This document shows, piece by piece, positions 24,303-36,600 of a stretch of 64,000 bases of DNA (the first letter of the stretch is position 1; each line of letters opens with the position of its first letter). Under the pieces are notes generated by a model, which had not been told where the DNA came from, ran no database searches, and saw only the letters and a program-made list of their open reading frames with translations. The position numbers were made by a program, and so were the translations under genes. This DNA is from Bisporella sp. PMI_857 (Eukaryota > Ascomycota > Leotiomycetes > Helotiales > Helotiaceae). The DNA is taken from the NCBI GenBank assembly GCA_021307315.1, contig JAJSPD010000001.1, positions 1,736,001-1,800,000 of the forward strand, read 5' to 3'.

Positions 24303-24846
24303 TCAATGTATCATATCTTTAGATAATCCAATAGGGCTTTGGATGGAGCCTATCCCTACCTCTTCATTTCTTTTGGTTCGCTTCCGTGATATCGCTCCTG
24401 TGTAACGCGGCCGAAACTGCAGAATCAACAAGCCTCCTCCGGGAACCCCCGTACTCATCATCTCCCCCCTAATCCGCTTCTCCTCCCTCCTAGCGCCCCG
24501 CTCCTGTGCCGCTATCCGCCTCATCGTCGGCCCCAGCCCATGCATCTTCTCCGCTAACTTAATAAAGCCAAACACCACCGTCACAACAAGCGGGCTGACT
24601 GCGATCACCAGCACTTTCACAACTTGCCTGCGCCGTCCTCCTCACAACGTTCCCTCGGTGTTTCTGATCCGTATCCGAAACGGGGCCGTGACACACACCG
24701 GGTGGGACGGGGCCGTCCTCACGCCTGCCTTCCCCGTCCCGTGATACGGCTTCTGGTTTCTTATATGAGATGGAAGTCGAGATCGAGGTGCTCGCCGCTG
24801 AATCCTCCGTCGCCATTTTCCCTTGAGGTCCGCGATGTTTTGTCAA
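24303..24846 (-). other. Possible small membrane-protein gene, frame-broken or mis-spliced
   Basis: Two overlapping minus-strand frames look coding. One (start about 24816) reads MATEDSAASTSISTSISYKK. The other carries a hydrophobic helix, KVLVIAVSPLVVTVVFGFIKL, followed by a basic tail with RRIAAQERGARREEKRIR. A single shift of frame near 24620-24640 would join them; I found no intron of acceptable length there. It might be a small tail-basic membrane protein or chance. Function unknown; it is next to the repeat precursor, tail to tail. Confidence 0.35.
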
Positions 24847-25914
24847 CCGATCCCTCCAACGCCATCGACCCGGACCTTAAACCTGGAGCATAATAATTCT
24901 CTAGCAATGGGAAAAAAAATAAAAAAAATAAAGAAAAGCTCGGATTATCCAGAAAACAAAACAGGAAAAAACAAATGATGCCTGTCGTGAAAGGTGTTGT
25001 TGCTGACCGCGGATGTTGGATGTCAAAATTAAGCTTCCACGGCGGCTTGACGCCGTCATCTTGGCCGAATGCTTGGGCGATCGTAAATATCTTGGCTGAG
25101 TGCTTGCATCTGAGGACTATCATGGGGGTTTCTGAAGTATACAATACATAAGGGCCTCTGATCACATTAGATGGATAATTATTTATGAAGCTGGCTTGCT
25201 TAATAGACCTTTCGAAAGCACTGCAACTTTTGCCGTATTCGTATCAAATAGGTGTATGACTAGAGAAAGATGGCATGAATTTACATTGATCCCCTTTCCC
25301 TATGGCAGGAGGTATACAACGTTCTTTGTGATGAGGAGTTAAGGAGATATTCTAGGACACCTACCGAGGTTCTCGTGAATGATGGCAGAGATTGCCATTA
25401 CCTCAAAACAAGATACACACATAAGCCCAAAGAGGACATACATCTTAGAATTCTCCATTGATTTGCATCAAGATATATCTAATCTTGCACAAATACCGCC
25501 TTCCATCCTTTGAAAGGTATAGAGAATAAATATCCCTGTATCTCATTTCCGCTGACCGCACCCAGGCCATCTTTGCGTCAAGGTATCCCACCTGATTCCC
25601 CTGAGATCATATCATCGTTGTTTAAATACATCCAGACACTGAATTTAGTACAAATATAAGGGACTGCTACCCGCTCATCGAAGCGTTGAAGCTAACCCCA
25701 AGAATCGAAAATGGTGTGGAATGTCCCGCTTGAAATCGCTAATTGCAAATGAAAATGACCACCTTAAAACGCCTTGTCTCTCGTCCGTTCTCTTTATATC
25801 CTTCCCGAGTCCCCCCGGGATATGTGCCTGAATTACTCCGCGTGTCCTCGAACGCCATTAATATAGAAACACTTTTCCAGTAGTCGTTAATACGTCGCCA
25901 AACAAGTGAAATCC
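24847..25914. other. Intergenic region before the Rho GEF 3' end
   Basis: No supported coding region. A minus-strand ORF at 24761-25165 is dominated by a low-complexity Phe/Leu run from A-rich DNA and is not convincing. The part nearest 25915 is the 3' untranslated region of the Rho GEF gene. Confidence 0.4.
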
Positions 25915-28900
25915 TCATTCCGCTAGTCGAGCAAAATGCTTACTCCAAATCCATCCGATTACCTCGTTAGGATCATCCTGATTCTTTGCTAGCCAAAGCT
26001 CGCCTTTTTGTGCGACAACATCAAAGATCTAGCATGTCGTTAGCTTTTATGATCATTAGTAAGCAAATTTCATTACTTACTTCACCTGCCGAATAGGTTA
26101 GATAGGGGTATCCAGCTTCTTGTTTAGTTGCATGAATATTGAACTCAAATAAGCTTGCTGCAAGATAAAGAACATGGAGTCGACCTGAATCGTTTCGATC
26201 CCGCGAGGAAGCCCTTGAGGAACGGTGGCTGTCTTCAGGGCCATCAGGAAGTGGCATTGCTGAGTGGAACAGCCCTGAAAATGGCCTAACTGATTGAAGT
26301 GGGCCGTCGACATGATAACCTGAAGTATGCGTTGAACTAGATTCGCGTCGGTTCTGGGTATTGTAGTCGTTACTGATCTGTTGCATACCGCTCTCTGAGG
26401 TGAAACTTCTTCCAGTGCTCGGTCTGGGCAAGTTTGGAGGGTGTTGACGAGTTCCAGATGCTGAAGAGTAAGTCTTCACAATCTCAAAAGTTAGTTTCAA
26501 TGTTTAAGAGACATTTTGCAGTAAAGGTAGTATTTCAGGAGTTGTTTACTCTGAAGTCATGCTTCCGACGCATATGCATGTCTAAATAGCAAACAACTCA
26601 TGAAAGAACCCAAATATGAGAAGAGCTCGAATGGGGTATAGAGAGGTGGGAGATTATACTCCAATTGGACTCACCCCGTCAGCTGTTGCTGGGGATCCAG
26701 ATCCGTTTCGAGAATGGCCTTTCGTGAAGGAAGTAGTCTGTGGTGGAAACTGAGGCCCCGCAGCGGGCATAACGCCTACAGGTGGTAAGGAGAATTGACC
26801 GCTATGGCGCTTGAAATATTCTGGAGTCGGCAAGCTGGGAGAATTATCACTAGTGGTAGATTGCGCACGGGAACGACTTGATAAGTTTGATGGTCGGCCT
26901 TGAAGGGAAGTCCGCAACTCCCATGCCGTTTGCAAGAATTGGCCGTTAATGATACCAAGGTCCTTGGCAGCCATCTTATAGTATTTGTAGTCTCGATGGA
27001 ACATTTCCAAGAGCTCGTCAATGGATCTTGGAATCTGGCTATCCTCAAGCACTGAGCGAACTTTCTTCTGCCATATATCGTACCATTGAACCTGCATCAT
27101 TACAAGCTGACTAGTGCATATATCAGCAATAAACTGAGTTTTTGCGGACAGCTGAGAAAGATCCGCCTTGAGTGTTTCGTTAAGCGCTTCATATTCTTCC
27201 ACAAGCCCGGCGAGTTTTGAGTCAATCGACTTCCCTGCTGCTTTCAGCTGTACGGACTTTTCATAGTCAAGTCGTCGTTTGGCACGCTTCTTAATGAAAT
27301 GCCGCGGAGGTTCGTAAGTTGTAATGAGCTTCTCCAGCGGCTCGATCAGGGCTTTCCGTACGGCACTCACCTGCAAATATTAGTCAGATGATAAGGCATA
27401 CTAACTAGTCCGATATACTTACATGCTCCTCTAATGCTATACTACCCATCGTTCTCATGGACATGTTGTAATGCACCCACTTGCTCTCGATCTCAGGCGA
27501 AGAACTTGGACCGCTCCTCATCACTAGCTCCATTGATGAGAGTAGTTTAAGAAAGTGGTCGACGTTGGTTGTGACGGTCCGAATATGAAACTCAACATCG
27601 CGAAGAATGATTTGTAGCTTCAAGAAGTCTTGACCGAATTTTTGGTGCACCGTGACGTAGTTCTGATCCTCATCATCCCCTATGGTAGGTGCGTTCGCGC
27701 CGGATGGGGAGTCTCCTTTTCGTTTGTCGTCTTGTTGAGGCTTTTCGGTGCGCTTAATGATACCGAACACTTTAGGGAACAGGCGGACATCAGACTCTTT
27801 TCTTTTCCGGCCCGCGATTTTTGCAATTGTCTGGACACGTTTCTTAAGATCATTGATGCCCGACAGTATGTCTCCAATGGTAGCTACAGCACCCTTTAAT
27901 GCAAGATAATCAGGGTGTGTATCCTGGGTATGTTTGACAAGCTCAGTGATAAGCATTTTCCACCGGGTCAGGCGCTGCACGGGCTTCACCATGAGCGAGC
28001 CAATGTCCCAAGCTTGCGTCAGATCTTTGGCTACTGTATTGCACTCATTGAGCCAAACTTTTACCGCTGGATCCGTCTGCAGTTGTTCCAAGCGCGTCAT
28101 TGCGGGTTCCTGATTTTTCAAGAATTCCGTGTAAACCACTTCCATTTCCGGAAGATATTTACTAAATGTTGCGCCTATACTAGTCCTTGCATGCCTTTGC
28201 TCCTCCGCTTCTTCCATCAGAGTGACAGCAACGGAAAATCGGTCTTCAGCCGCACCAGTGGTGGCCTTACTTTGCCTTGCTTTGGACCTCGTGGAGTAGA
28301 CGCTCGATGCAGCTGACTTCAAATCCTCCAGAAGTCTTGTTGAAAAATCGACAATCTCATCGCTATTACGAAATATTGCTCTCACATCGCCATATCCAAG
28401 TTTTGGGCATGCCTCCGCGGTTCCCTTGTATATTTCTTCAACAACACTCATATCTTTCAGATAGACGGATTCGGTCTCAATTAGTTCTTTTATGATGTTG
28501 CCCCGTTTTTCGAGTAAGCTCTTTGTCTTCTGGGCAGCCGCTTTCTCCTCTTCTGTAAGGGGTTCATCCTTCTTCGTCGACGACTGGCTAATACTTGCTT
28601 CTTCCACAGATATTTGAGCGCTCGATCTAGGCGTAGTGGACATGGAAGGTCGCGGATCATACGTGTCATCGCTAGCGCGTCTAGATTCGGTGTTGTGGCT
28701 CGTGCCATTCTGACTCGACTGATATATGCTGGATGGCGGCCGTCGGTTATGAAAACTCAAAGGCGGCGGAGAACGGGTTGACTGCACCTGGGATACGGGG
28801 CCTGCATCTTCTAGTTGTGAGGGGACGGATGGCGGCGGTGTGGTTTCATCTGGCGCTAGAACTGACTCAGCCAAAATCGGAGAGGCTGAATTGGAAAAGG

Positions 28901-31900
28901 CGAAGGCAAACCCTTCTCCTGTAGAAATTGGAGGCAGCTGATGCCGGGGAGGACTTGCTACACGAGGAGTCTCTGAGGCAAGAGGAGGCGATGTTTGTGT
29001 GCTGGAATGATCAGGAATTGGCAAATCCTGTTGCAATTGAGCCACCGCACTTCCAAGGGCTTTGCTGCTGTCGTGCAAAGATCGATTCGAATATCGGCCA
29101 TGCTCGGACCAGTCATCACCAGTGTCCAAAGAGCAGTCTGTCCACATAGATTGGTGACTTCCACGAGATGTTGCCCCTGCCCCAGGATGCGGATCGTACT
29201 CGACAGGATACATATCTTGCCCAATCGAGCTCCTCCTTTCATATCCGTCGGAGCTATCGTATTCCATGTCTGTGACAGGAGTGTTTAGATATTCATGAAC
29301 GTTATTCATACCTAATGATGTAGAGGCTAATGGTGTCTGATCTTGTGGATTAACACTATTTGAATCTGGAGTATGAGGCTCATCGTCCTCGGTAGTGGAA
29401 GAGACCTCAAAGGAAGGCGGGAAATGTGATGGTTCGTAACCGATTTCGAATTGACCTGGCATCCGCGACTCCCCGTCGCTAGTATGGCTACTCTCGTGCG
29501 TATCACCTATAACATGAGTCACAGGGTCCGTAGGGGAGGTCTCAATCGGGCTTGCTGAGGTGACTGTAGTTGCGAATATGGGTTTGTCATAGGCAGAATC
29601 ACGTTTGAATGCTCCAGGAGGAGAAGGATCTTTAGCAAAGACGTCACTCGTAGGAGTTGGTTCCTGCGGCAATTCCGTTGCTGGGGATGCGTCAAGCATC
29701 ATCTTAATGGTGCCTTCCTCGCCATGTTCAAGATTATTCAGGCCGAATGATGCTTGTTCAGGGCTCAATTGATTCCACTCAATAAATTGAGAGGAGAGTG
29801 GTCTTGAACCCAGGCGCATGAAAGCGGGTTCTGTCTGTGGTTCGTTGTCGAAATCTGTGGTACCTGTAGCATTTGAAATGGCCGACGCAGGTACTTCGTC
29901 GTCATCTACGAAACTTCCTGGTATTCCAAGCGTTGGAGAATCCGTGTCAACAACGTTAACCGAACTATCAACATGATAAAATGACGTCGAGATTTGCAAA
30001 GGTTGAGTAGTATTGGTCTTTGTTTCCAATAAGGGTTCTGGTGGAGGTTCTCGTGGAGGTTCTTGTGGAGAATCAGCAGACATTTGAGCTTCCATATTTG
30101 TTTGAGCATCGCTTCTCTCTTTTTCTAGATCCCTAGCCTTCCTCTCTTCTAAGCGTCGCAGATTTGCTGCCCTAATCTCCTTCTGTTCGCTTTCCTGTAT
30201 AGATTTTGTATAGGCGCGTTTTATGGTAGCGCGACGTGCTGCAAAGTCGACTGGAACGTCATCTATCTGTCTTGTCGCCTGTTCTTCGGATTTGCGTGCA
30301 ATCTTCATGCCACTTCTGGCTTTCTGTGGGGATCCAGATCCATCCACTACTCTCTGTCTTGAACTAGCCGTAGATGCTGAGACTGTTTGTCGGGGGCGTG
30401 AGCTGCGAAGGGGAGGAGACGTAATCGGAGGAGGAGCTGAAATAATAGCCTTCAAGCTTGAATTGTTATTGTTCTCAAGATTTCTTGCTTTCGTTCGGGA
30501 GGATTGGTATGTAGGTGTTGTGGTTCGACCTGCAGGGCTCCATGGTCTTTGCTCTGTCTTTTGCGATTTTCCATTTGCTAGAGTCCTGGAAGTGAAGGTA
30601 GAGCTCGAGTGAGCTGATGCTGGGTTTGATAACTCTGGTGCTGGCTTTCTCGGCAGGGGCAGGCGACTTGAGCCCTTAGCTGGCTCCGGTATCGATGGCG
30701 CAGCGACGGTGGGAGGGCTGAATGACGGGTTAACACCATTCATAGTATTGACTTTGGTATCTGCGAAGTCGCTGTGATTACGATTGTGGCCGAGAGAAGA
30801 ACGAGACTTTGTATCAACATCTTCTAAAGCAGGAGTAACTCCAAGATACCAAGCAGTGGGAGACGAAGGGGAGATATCCAAGGAAGTCTGATTACGCATA
30901 TGCGCCCAAGACGGATGTAAACTGGAGTCGGACGTTCGACGAGTTGCAACATGAGGTATTCCATAACCGACATCCGAGTCTTGCCCGGAAGCAATGACCT
31001 CTCCAAACAGAGGTCGATGGGCAGGTGTTTGTGTTGGATGCTGCGGCGATGTGGGAGACAGGTTAGTCATTGACTTAGAAGCTTGAGATATGTTACCAGC
31101 TACACCATTCTTCGGTCGTGTATTCCGGGCGACGCCCGAAAGCGTGTTATTCGAGTGTTGATCCTCGACCGCGAATCTGGCCCTTTGCGTCGGTCGACTG
31201 TTGGAAGGCGATTTCACTCCGACGTCTCTGGTCGGAACCCCCGCTTTTGATGTGCTCGTCGTCGGGGTATTTCCTGTGGAACGGCCCTGATATCCAACAC
31301 GGTCCTTCATGTAACCAGCTCCGCCTGTACTACTATCTTTGGTGATAATCCGTGGCGCTGGCTTCCGAACTGTGGTGGATGGAGGTTGAGGACTTGGATC
31401 AAACCGCTTTAGCATCTCCTTCACACTTGGCTGTTTCCCATTCAACCCATTATTCAGTCCAGGTACCGCCTTCGCATTTCCCGCTCCTGTTCTGTCCTTT
31501 ATTGGCTCTGAGAAAGACCGATTTGCTGCTAACGGCTTCAAATTGCTTCGTACTCCAGAGACCGGAGGATGCTTGGGAGTCGTACCATTGCCGTTCGATC
31601 TGAAAGAGGATGGCGGCGGCCTAGGTTCAGTGGTCGATGGCATGCCGTTCGATGCAATTTCTGTATATCCTTGGGTAGAATGTTGTACACCTCTGTACTC
31701 TCTGTAGAACGCATCCGGATCTCCTCCACCGCTCAAGCCTCCACCAAAGCCATTCGCATCTATCGCTTGAAGATTCGATGCCGTCAGGAAGGACAGCTTC
31801 GGAGGGACCTCAGGCGATCTAGATTGGAAGTCGTGCAGGGCTGCACGGTCGTAAGATTGTTGATAAGAGTGTGGTTGGATCGATGCCTGCGGAGGAGCTA

Positions 31901-31949
31901 CTGGTCGTCGTGAGTAGAAGTTCTGGTCTGCGTTGATACCACTTTCCAT
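25915..31949 (-). CDS. DH-BAR-SH3 Rho-family guanine nucleotide exchange factor
   Basis: Four exons: 31949-27423, 27370-26675, 26473-26081 and 26028-25915, giving 1909 residues. The first ~1100 residues are Ser/Pro-rich and disordered. The DH domain starts near residue 1148 (RGNIIKELIETESVYLKDM) and runs to about 1350, including VKPVQRLTRWKMLITELVKH, the hallmark last helix. A BAR-like coiled-coil domain follows at about 1420-1680 (HFIKKRAKRRLDYEK, QVQWYDIWQKKV). The C-terminus is an SH3 domain (about 1843-1909) split by the last intron: LYLAASLFEF, GYPYLTYSAGEIFDVV, GWIWSKHF. There is no PH domain, as in DNMBP/Tuba and the fission yeast Gef1/Gef3 type. It probably activates Cdc42 or Rho at curved membranes, at hyphal tips or septa. 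It shares a divergent 1.7 kb intergenic region with TERT. Confidence 0.93.
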
Positions 31950-32330
31950 CGTGCCTGAACATTTGACGAGCTCAGGCTCGTAGGGCTCGTTGGTGGCAGC
32001 AAAGGAGTGGACCTGGTGGAATGGTGTTCAACAATCCATGTATGTATGAGGTCGTGGTTTCCCTTGAGTGGTCCTGTCGTCTGATTCGTGGTTGCAGGAT
32101 AAGCCGTTTGAGGATTCGTTCGTGATCCACCTGTCCCTGTGCTTTGGATGAATGGGCGGGATTACTATTTGGAGAGAGGGGGGGGGGGAGGGGGGAATGA
32201 TAGGTGCAAACAGGGACGAAATTGGCGGAGAGTAATTGAGTAGAGTGTCCTTTGCGCGCAAAGTAACGAGTGGTTGAAAAGATTCAGGATGTCAGGGCTT
32301 GGTATTTGGGTAGAATGAAAGGGCAAGCTC

Positions 32331-32360
32331 AGGACAGGACAGGACAGGACAGGACAGGAC
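32331..32360. repeat. Pentanucleotide microsatellite (AGGAC)6
   Basis: Six perfect tandem AGGAC units, followed by the near-copy AAGATAGGAC. It is a simple sequence repeat in a promoter region and a potential length polymorphism. Confidence 0.95.
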
Positions 32361-33463
32361 AAGATAGGACGACGGCGGGAGATAGATCAATCAATGGTGA
32401 GAGTGGTTGATTACAGTACTGTGCTGTATTTTGGGGCTCCACCATGGGATGAATCTTGGATCTGCCCTTCATTTTTTGCTTGTCGGGGGGGCTTGTCTTG
32501 GGTTTCTCTGGTTTGGGGGCCTCTAACCCGATACCTAGCCCATTTTCCTTGGTTCGTTTAGCGGCTATTACAGGCCCTGTCCCGCCTATCGATGCGCTAA
32601 GGGCCGATACGAAAAGAAAAATAAAAGCCCTACCCAGACGGCTGTACTCCTGGTCTTACTCATGAGAAACCTAAACCCCCATTATTCCTGTTACTTTACC
32701 CTATCCCATCCTTGGCTAGCCTTTCGATTCCATTCTATATCCGCGCGGAACACACCATTTACACGCGGACCTATAGTTAAACAGAACAATACAAACGTGA
32801 GGAACAGCGGTTTAGTGCGCTTAATCGCGAGCCCTTTCGCGTTTTAGCCTACCATCTCACCCCTGGAACACCCAAAACCATATGACATTTGATATCGGAG
32901 AACATTGGGACAAATCTACCAATTATATATACATAGGCAGAGATGGTGACGAGCAGATGAAATAGATACCAACCATGAATTCCATCGGCCGCTTGGTGCT
33001 CGCAAGATTAGCGATGTTCTTGCGGTGAGGCGGCTTGAACTTTTCACACCTCCATTTGCACCCAACGGTCAAATACAGCCCATCCCGCAAGAAACAAAGC
33101 GTTGGACCGCTGTCACAGGAAAAGTCTATGGTTATGCATCATTCCCATCCCGCTGTTGCTGGTTCGTCCAATTTATATAAGGTTTCAAACCTAAAGTATC
33201 TAGAACTTTTGGTCACAATTTTGCAAATTTGGCATTTCATCCAACTACTACATCATCCCGGATGCGAGTCAGCATGAACCAGGATGATAGTCTACCCAAT
33301 ATGAGATCCTTATTCAGAGTATTTTGACTTGATGGTAACATCCCGTCTTAATGTGGTTTTGTGATAAATATTTGTCTGCATCATTATCCGTGTTCTTAAA
33401 TTTCGGTTTGTGCTACTTGGCAGCTATTTACAAGTCGCGTTGTCGCTGACACGTGAAAAATTG

Positions 33464-33469
33464 ACGCGT
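33464..33469 (+). promoter_or_regulatory. MluI cell-cycle box (ACGCGT) upstream of TERT
   Basis: ACGCGT, the core of the MBF-type cell-cycle box, lies 168 bp before the TERT start codon, next to CACGTG-like sequence (ACACGTGA). One hexamer can be chance; G1/S control of TERT through it is speculation. Confidence 0.3.
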
Positions 33470-33636
33470 CTACTACATCCACGCTTTGTTCCTCCAACTA
33501 ATGCACAAGATCCATACAATTCCCACCGAGCAAGTGAGAGTTTATTCAGCTCATTTCCCAATAACATACCCCGCATTTTGGATGACACAAAGCCTCATCT
33601 CACCTCAATGGCTGAAAATTCCACAAAACTAGCAAT

Positions 33637-36600
33637 ATGACTGTCAAGCGAAAGAGGAACCGGCATGGCAGTGGGAACGGTGGAGATAGCAAAAGACAGA
33701 GGATCTCGGATCAGATGATATCGAAGGACTCGGTAGTCAAACAAGCAGTGTTGTCTCAATATTACACTCAGGTTGTTTCACTCCGTCGATATCTTCTCTC
33801 TAAGTTACCACCAACCTCCAAGCTCAGGAGGAAGAAAATCCTGTCTTTTGACAAAAGAAAACAACCTGATTCAATCGTTGATGCATCATTTTCCAGATTT
33901 TTAGACCAGACTATCGTTGGAGTACGGACTTGTCGGGATGTCTCCTTCCAAGAGCGCAGTGAAAAATGGGTATCCTTCTCCCAGCGGGTTGATACATCAG
34001 ACTCTACATTTACAAACCTCACAGGAATTGGGATCTACTCACAATCCGAGGTAGGTTTCACTCCAGGGTCGGCAGCTTCATATAGTTCAGCTGACTCAAA
34101 CGATTAGATTGTGGACTTTGCCATTTGGTTGCTATTTCAAAAGTCTCGAGGCACCAATGCTAGAGTACAGCATCTCCTGTGTCAAGGATTTCGCAAAGAT
34201 GCGACCTCCAGAGCCATAGGCCGAGATGAGAACGTTTTCTGTGCGATCCCAGGATTGGTTGCAATACACCAAAATAGCCATGTGGAAGCCATGAAAGCAA
34301 CGCCATGGACACGAGTCCTTGCTATTATGGGGAAAGAAGGCGAAAGAGTCATGATTGATTTGATTTTGGATTGTGGAATATTTTTGCCTATCCAGAGTGC
34401 TCGTAGTAGTTATCATCAGCTAAGTGGTATGTATGATGCTATTTCCAGCCTACTATATGCTTATAAAGACTACAGGACATCCTTTAGGCGATCTCCAAAC
34501 CTTAAATGAGGTGGAAGGCCAAGTCATTCCTTCCGCAGTAAAGAATTCCTTAATGTTTGAGAAAGAAATGGTCCTTAATAAACCCGCGCACATAACTTTC
34601 GTCCGCAATCGCATGCTCTATGCAAGAGCTGCTGTTAACGCCCAAGGAGCTGTTAGATTTGGCCTCCGTCACATTCGTACGCACCTCTCAACGTTTAAGT
34701 ATCAATTACTGACAACTCAGATGCTCTCAATAGGTTCAAGGTCCAGAGCTCAAAAGATCCAGACCATGACCAAGATGGCAGCCGAGCCAAACCCCAGGAA
34801 AACACCGTTCGAGTAATGATGTATATATTTCCGAGGCAGTTCGGCCTCCACAACGTCTTCACCAGCAAAGTTGACCCGCGAGAAACAGTGCAGCCTTTGA
34901 AGGATTACACCCTTCGTGAGGATGAGATAAACGGAAGATTTCCAGCGGTATCAAACGTGAAAATTCCGAAGAGATTACGTGGAAAGACTGTAGAATTGGT
35001 ACAAAAGATGCAAGCATTACATAGCCGATGTCCTTATAAAAAGTTGCTTGAATACTATTGTCCTGTATGTTTGCCTGTAAGTTTTGTCATACTAGATACT
35101 GACCATATAGCTTTTTGCTAAAGAATCTCGATATCCGGATCTCAGCACTCCAGACGCAGAGCACACTTCGACTGCATTCCAAACACAAGTACCAATCAGA
35201 AAACCCTATAGTATTGACAGAGCTCTCTCTTCACAGGCTATGGCTCCGCCACAGCGTTCTATGATGGATCACGCAACGCCTACTTCCTTGGTCGGTGCTT
35301 TTTGCCGAGCCGTTCTCTCAAATCTCATTCCGCACGACTTCTTAGGGACTGGCGAAGACCGGGCTCACAATGAAACCATACTGCACCACAACATAAGTCG
35401 TTTCGTTGAGCTTCGGAGATTTGAAAATCTTTCGCTTCATGCGGTATCGCAAGGTATCAAGGCAAGTTAACCTCCATTAAGTGCCCATGCCGCTAAGTCG
35501 GGTCCACCTCAAATATTATTAGTCGGGAGACTATTCTGACAAAGCATAGCTTGCAAATATGACATGGCTTGGGCCGCCGGCAACAGTTGGGCAGAATATG
35601 TCACAGTCTGACCACAATAAGAGGCTGGAAGTACTACACGAGTTCATGTACTACGTTTTCGACTCGCTTCTAATCCCATTGATACGAGCAAACTTTCATG
35701 TCACAGAATCGAACGTTCATCGATACCGCATCTTCTTCTACCGTCATGATGTGTGGCGGACACTGACCGAGCCTGCGATCGCTTCATTGAAGCTAAGCAT
35801 GTTTGAAGAGATCAAGCTTGATCGGGCACAGAGAATTCTGGACTCTCGAACATTCGGTTTCAGTCAAATAAGGTTACTACCTAAGCAGACCGGTGTAAGG
35901 CCGATCATGAATTTGCGGCGTCGGATGATGCAGAAAGGTTACAAGAACATGCTTGGAAGCAGTATCAATTCTGCTTTGGCACCAGTTTATAATGCATTTA
36001 CATACGAGAAGGTGCGTGGAGTCTCATCAACCTCTGAGATCCAGCTAACATGATTTAGGTCATCAACCCAGATCGTCTAGGCGCTGCTTTATTCTCAGTT
36101 GGTGACCTATATAAGAAACTGAAGTCTTTCAAGTCCGCTCTTCGGGATACATTGCGACCACTTTACTTTGCTAAAGTGGATGTCAAAGCTGCATTTGACA
36201 CCATCCCGCAAGATGCCGTCGTGGAGCTCATGGCTTCTGTTCCTACAGAATCAGCGTATCGTATCGCAAGACACGTAGAAGTCAAGCCAGGCAATGGCTA
36301 TCTTGAAAGCAAACAAGAATCGAAACCTATACGGAAATGGACCGCTCTAGCTAAAGCTCCCAACGATCTCCAAACCTTTGACGAGAACCTCGAAACAGAC
36401 CTTGGTTTGGGACGGAAGAACACCATATTTGTAGAGAGTATTGTGAATCAAGTCCGAGATAAGGATGAGCTTGTCTCTTTGCTAGCTGAGCATGTCCAGC
36501 GCAACATGGTAAAGATCGGAAAGAAGTTTTACAGACAGAAAGAAGGCATTCCTCAAGGCTCGGTTCTGTCATCCCTGCTATGCAATTACTTCTACGCTGA

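Larger units (their letters stand above)
31950..33636. other. Divergent intergenic region between the Rho GEF and TERT
   Basis: 1.7 kb without a supported gene. It contains a G-run near 32170-32195, a pentanucleotide repeat at 32331-32360 and an ACGCGT element at 33464. ORFs here are short and partly low-complexity. Confidence 0.5.

Noticed and set aside
24761..25165. 134-codon minus-strand ORF
   Set aside because: Dominated by a Phe/Leu run encoded by A-rich DNA, with no family features and overlap with another candidate.
33410..33640. 76-codon ORF just upstream of TERT
   Set aside because: Overlaps the TERT start by four bases in another frame and has no protein-like features; at most an upstream ORF in the leader.
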